Source: Leptospira fletcheri (GTDB lineage Bacteria; Spirochaetota; Leptospiria; Leptospirales; Leptospiraceae). From it: DNA of 64,000 nucleotides. The notes under the pieces were generated by a model. The model saw only the letters and a program-made list of their open reading frames with translations, was not told the origin of the DNA and made no database searches. Below are positions 63,579 through 64,000 of this stretch, in pieces (the first letter of the stretch is position 1; each line of letters opens with the position of its first letter). Location of the stretch: NCBI RefSeq assembly GCF_004769195.1, contig NZ_RQET01000001.1:248001-312000 (forward strand), read 5' to 3'. Both the position numbers and the translations under genes were made by a program.

Positions 63579-64000
63579 ATGGAATCTTTTTTTCTAAATT
63601 TTTATTCCTTTGGATCATTATTAGCAGCGTTGTTTTCCGCTTACGCCGCTTTCTTTTTCCTCAGGATTAAGGATAGAAGTAAGGCCGCCCTAAACATCGG
63701 GTTGGCCACATGCATAACGATTCTGTATCACTCCGCTTATGCGGTCGGATTTTCCTCGTACGACGAATGGACGATTTATCATAGATGGTTCATGATTCCC
63801 GTTCCGTTGATCAGCCTGATCCACCTATTTCTATTCTTCTTCTATTTCCCCGAACCGAAAAGGGTGAAATTAGGGCTCGGGATTTTCTTTGCCCTCTACG
63901 CCGGAATCATCGTCATCACGGCCTTTTACGTCATCGTCTCCTTACAAGCCCCCAGGACCTTTGTTTTCGGAAGCCACCATTGGGATTTCCAAACACAACT
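63579..64000 (+). CDS. Membrane protein, N-terminal part (3' end outside window)
   Basis: From ATG 63579 an open frame runs past the window end. The 140 visible residues hold four hydrophobic helices (starting SLLAALFSAYAAFFFL, and LISLIHLFLFFFYF) with a charged loop RIKDRSKAALN, and end near FGSHHWDF. This start resembles the multi-helix sensor module placed before cyclase or SpoIIE domains in leptospiral proteins, but the catalytic part is outside the window. A GGAG lies 18 bases before the ATG, so a start a little upstream is possible. Confidence 0.6.
   Translation, partial: MESFFLNFYSFGSLLAALFSAYAAFFFLRIKDRSKAALNIGLATCITILYHSAYAVGFSSYDEWTIYHRWFMIPVPLISLIHLFLFFFYFPEPKRVKLGLGIFFALYAGIIVITAFYVIVSLQAPRTFVFGSHHWDFQTQ

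Noticed and set aside
1..64000. tRNA, rRNA, CRISPR array or insertion sequence
   Set aside because: No tRNA-like cloverleaf with intact acceptor and anticodon was recognised in the gaps, no regular direct repeats, and no transposase frames or terminal inverted repeats.

Overview
The window reads as a chromosomal segment of a spirochaete, most probably a Leptospira species. This is inferred from family content and style: many lipoproteins with relaxed lipoboxes (Cys followed by KSK, GKK or GKE), large membrane-bound signalling proteins joined to SpoIIE phosphatase or class III cyclase domains, a TatT-like TRAP lipoprotein, and LeuCD beside a LysR regulator. Base composition looks near half GC by eye, which is high for the genus and would suggest one of its GC-rich lineages; I did not compute it. 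I saw no rRNA, tRNA, CRISPR array, transposase or prophage gene, so the segment looks like stable chromosome.

Layout. 1-1.9 kb: end of a DUF445 membrane protein, a small unknown and an alpha/beta hydrolase, all rightward. 1.9-7.9 kb (leftward): a PAS histidine kinase, a PAS-SpoIIE phosphatase and pgsB-pgsC-pgsW for poly-gamma-glutamate, with no visible terminator between them. 8.0-11.5 kb: an RRM RNA-binding protein overlapping an FKBP isomerase, then a PiT phosphate transporter with a PhoU-like tail. 11.5-15.7 kb (leftward): a TRAP-type importer made of a TatT-like lipoprotein, an AdeT-like binding protein and a DctM permease with a long N-terminal membrane extension. 15.8-25.0 kb (leftward): two very large lipoproteins in tandem and, below a terminator, a membrane-anchored winged-helix/BTAD regulator.

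25.4-31 kb (rightward): a membrane-anchored AraC regulator, a fatty acid desaturase, an EamA exporter, a GH67-like protein and a MORN lipoprotein. 31-33.2 kb (leftward): two lipoproteins, one with an NADase-type glycan-binding-like domain. 33.3-36.1 kb: an Rrf2 regulator, a perfect palindrome over a promoter, an NAD(P)-binding protein, the fluoride channel CrcB and an alpha/beta hydrolase. 36.2-40.2 kb: LysR divergent from leuC-leuD, then an atypical PlsC-like acyltransferase. 40.2-43.5 kb: a small Cys-rich lipoprotein, an XRE regulator and a hybrid histidine kinase. 43.5-46.3 kb (leftward): an adaptor-permease-ATPase ABC exporter. 46.5-50.3 kb: a LytS-type kinase with its LytTR regulator, a Crp/Fnr regulator and an alpha/beta-fold protein.

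50.3-64 kb: an epimerase-like reductase, a metallo-beta-lactamase lipoprotein, a membrane SpoIIE-TPR protein overlapping a PilZ-methyltransferase fusion, a frameshifted YbhB/YbcL gene, a crotonase-family protein, a DUF2892 protein, a membrane adenylate cyclase, an LtaS-like sulfatase-fold enzyme, two small proteins around a mostly empty 0.8 kb stretch, and the start of another membrane protein cut by the window end.

The main theme is envelope and signalling: lipoproteins, transporters and lipid enzymes sit among about a dozen regulators, several of them membrane-embedded. The most unusual points are the likely co-transcription of a kinase/phosphatase pair with pgsBCW, the PilZ-methyltransferase fusion with a PhcB-like motif, the AdeT-like protein inside a TRAP locus, the membrane-anchored BTAD regulator, and the tandem giant lipoproteins.
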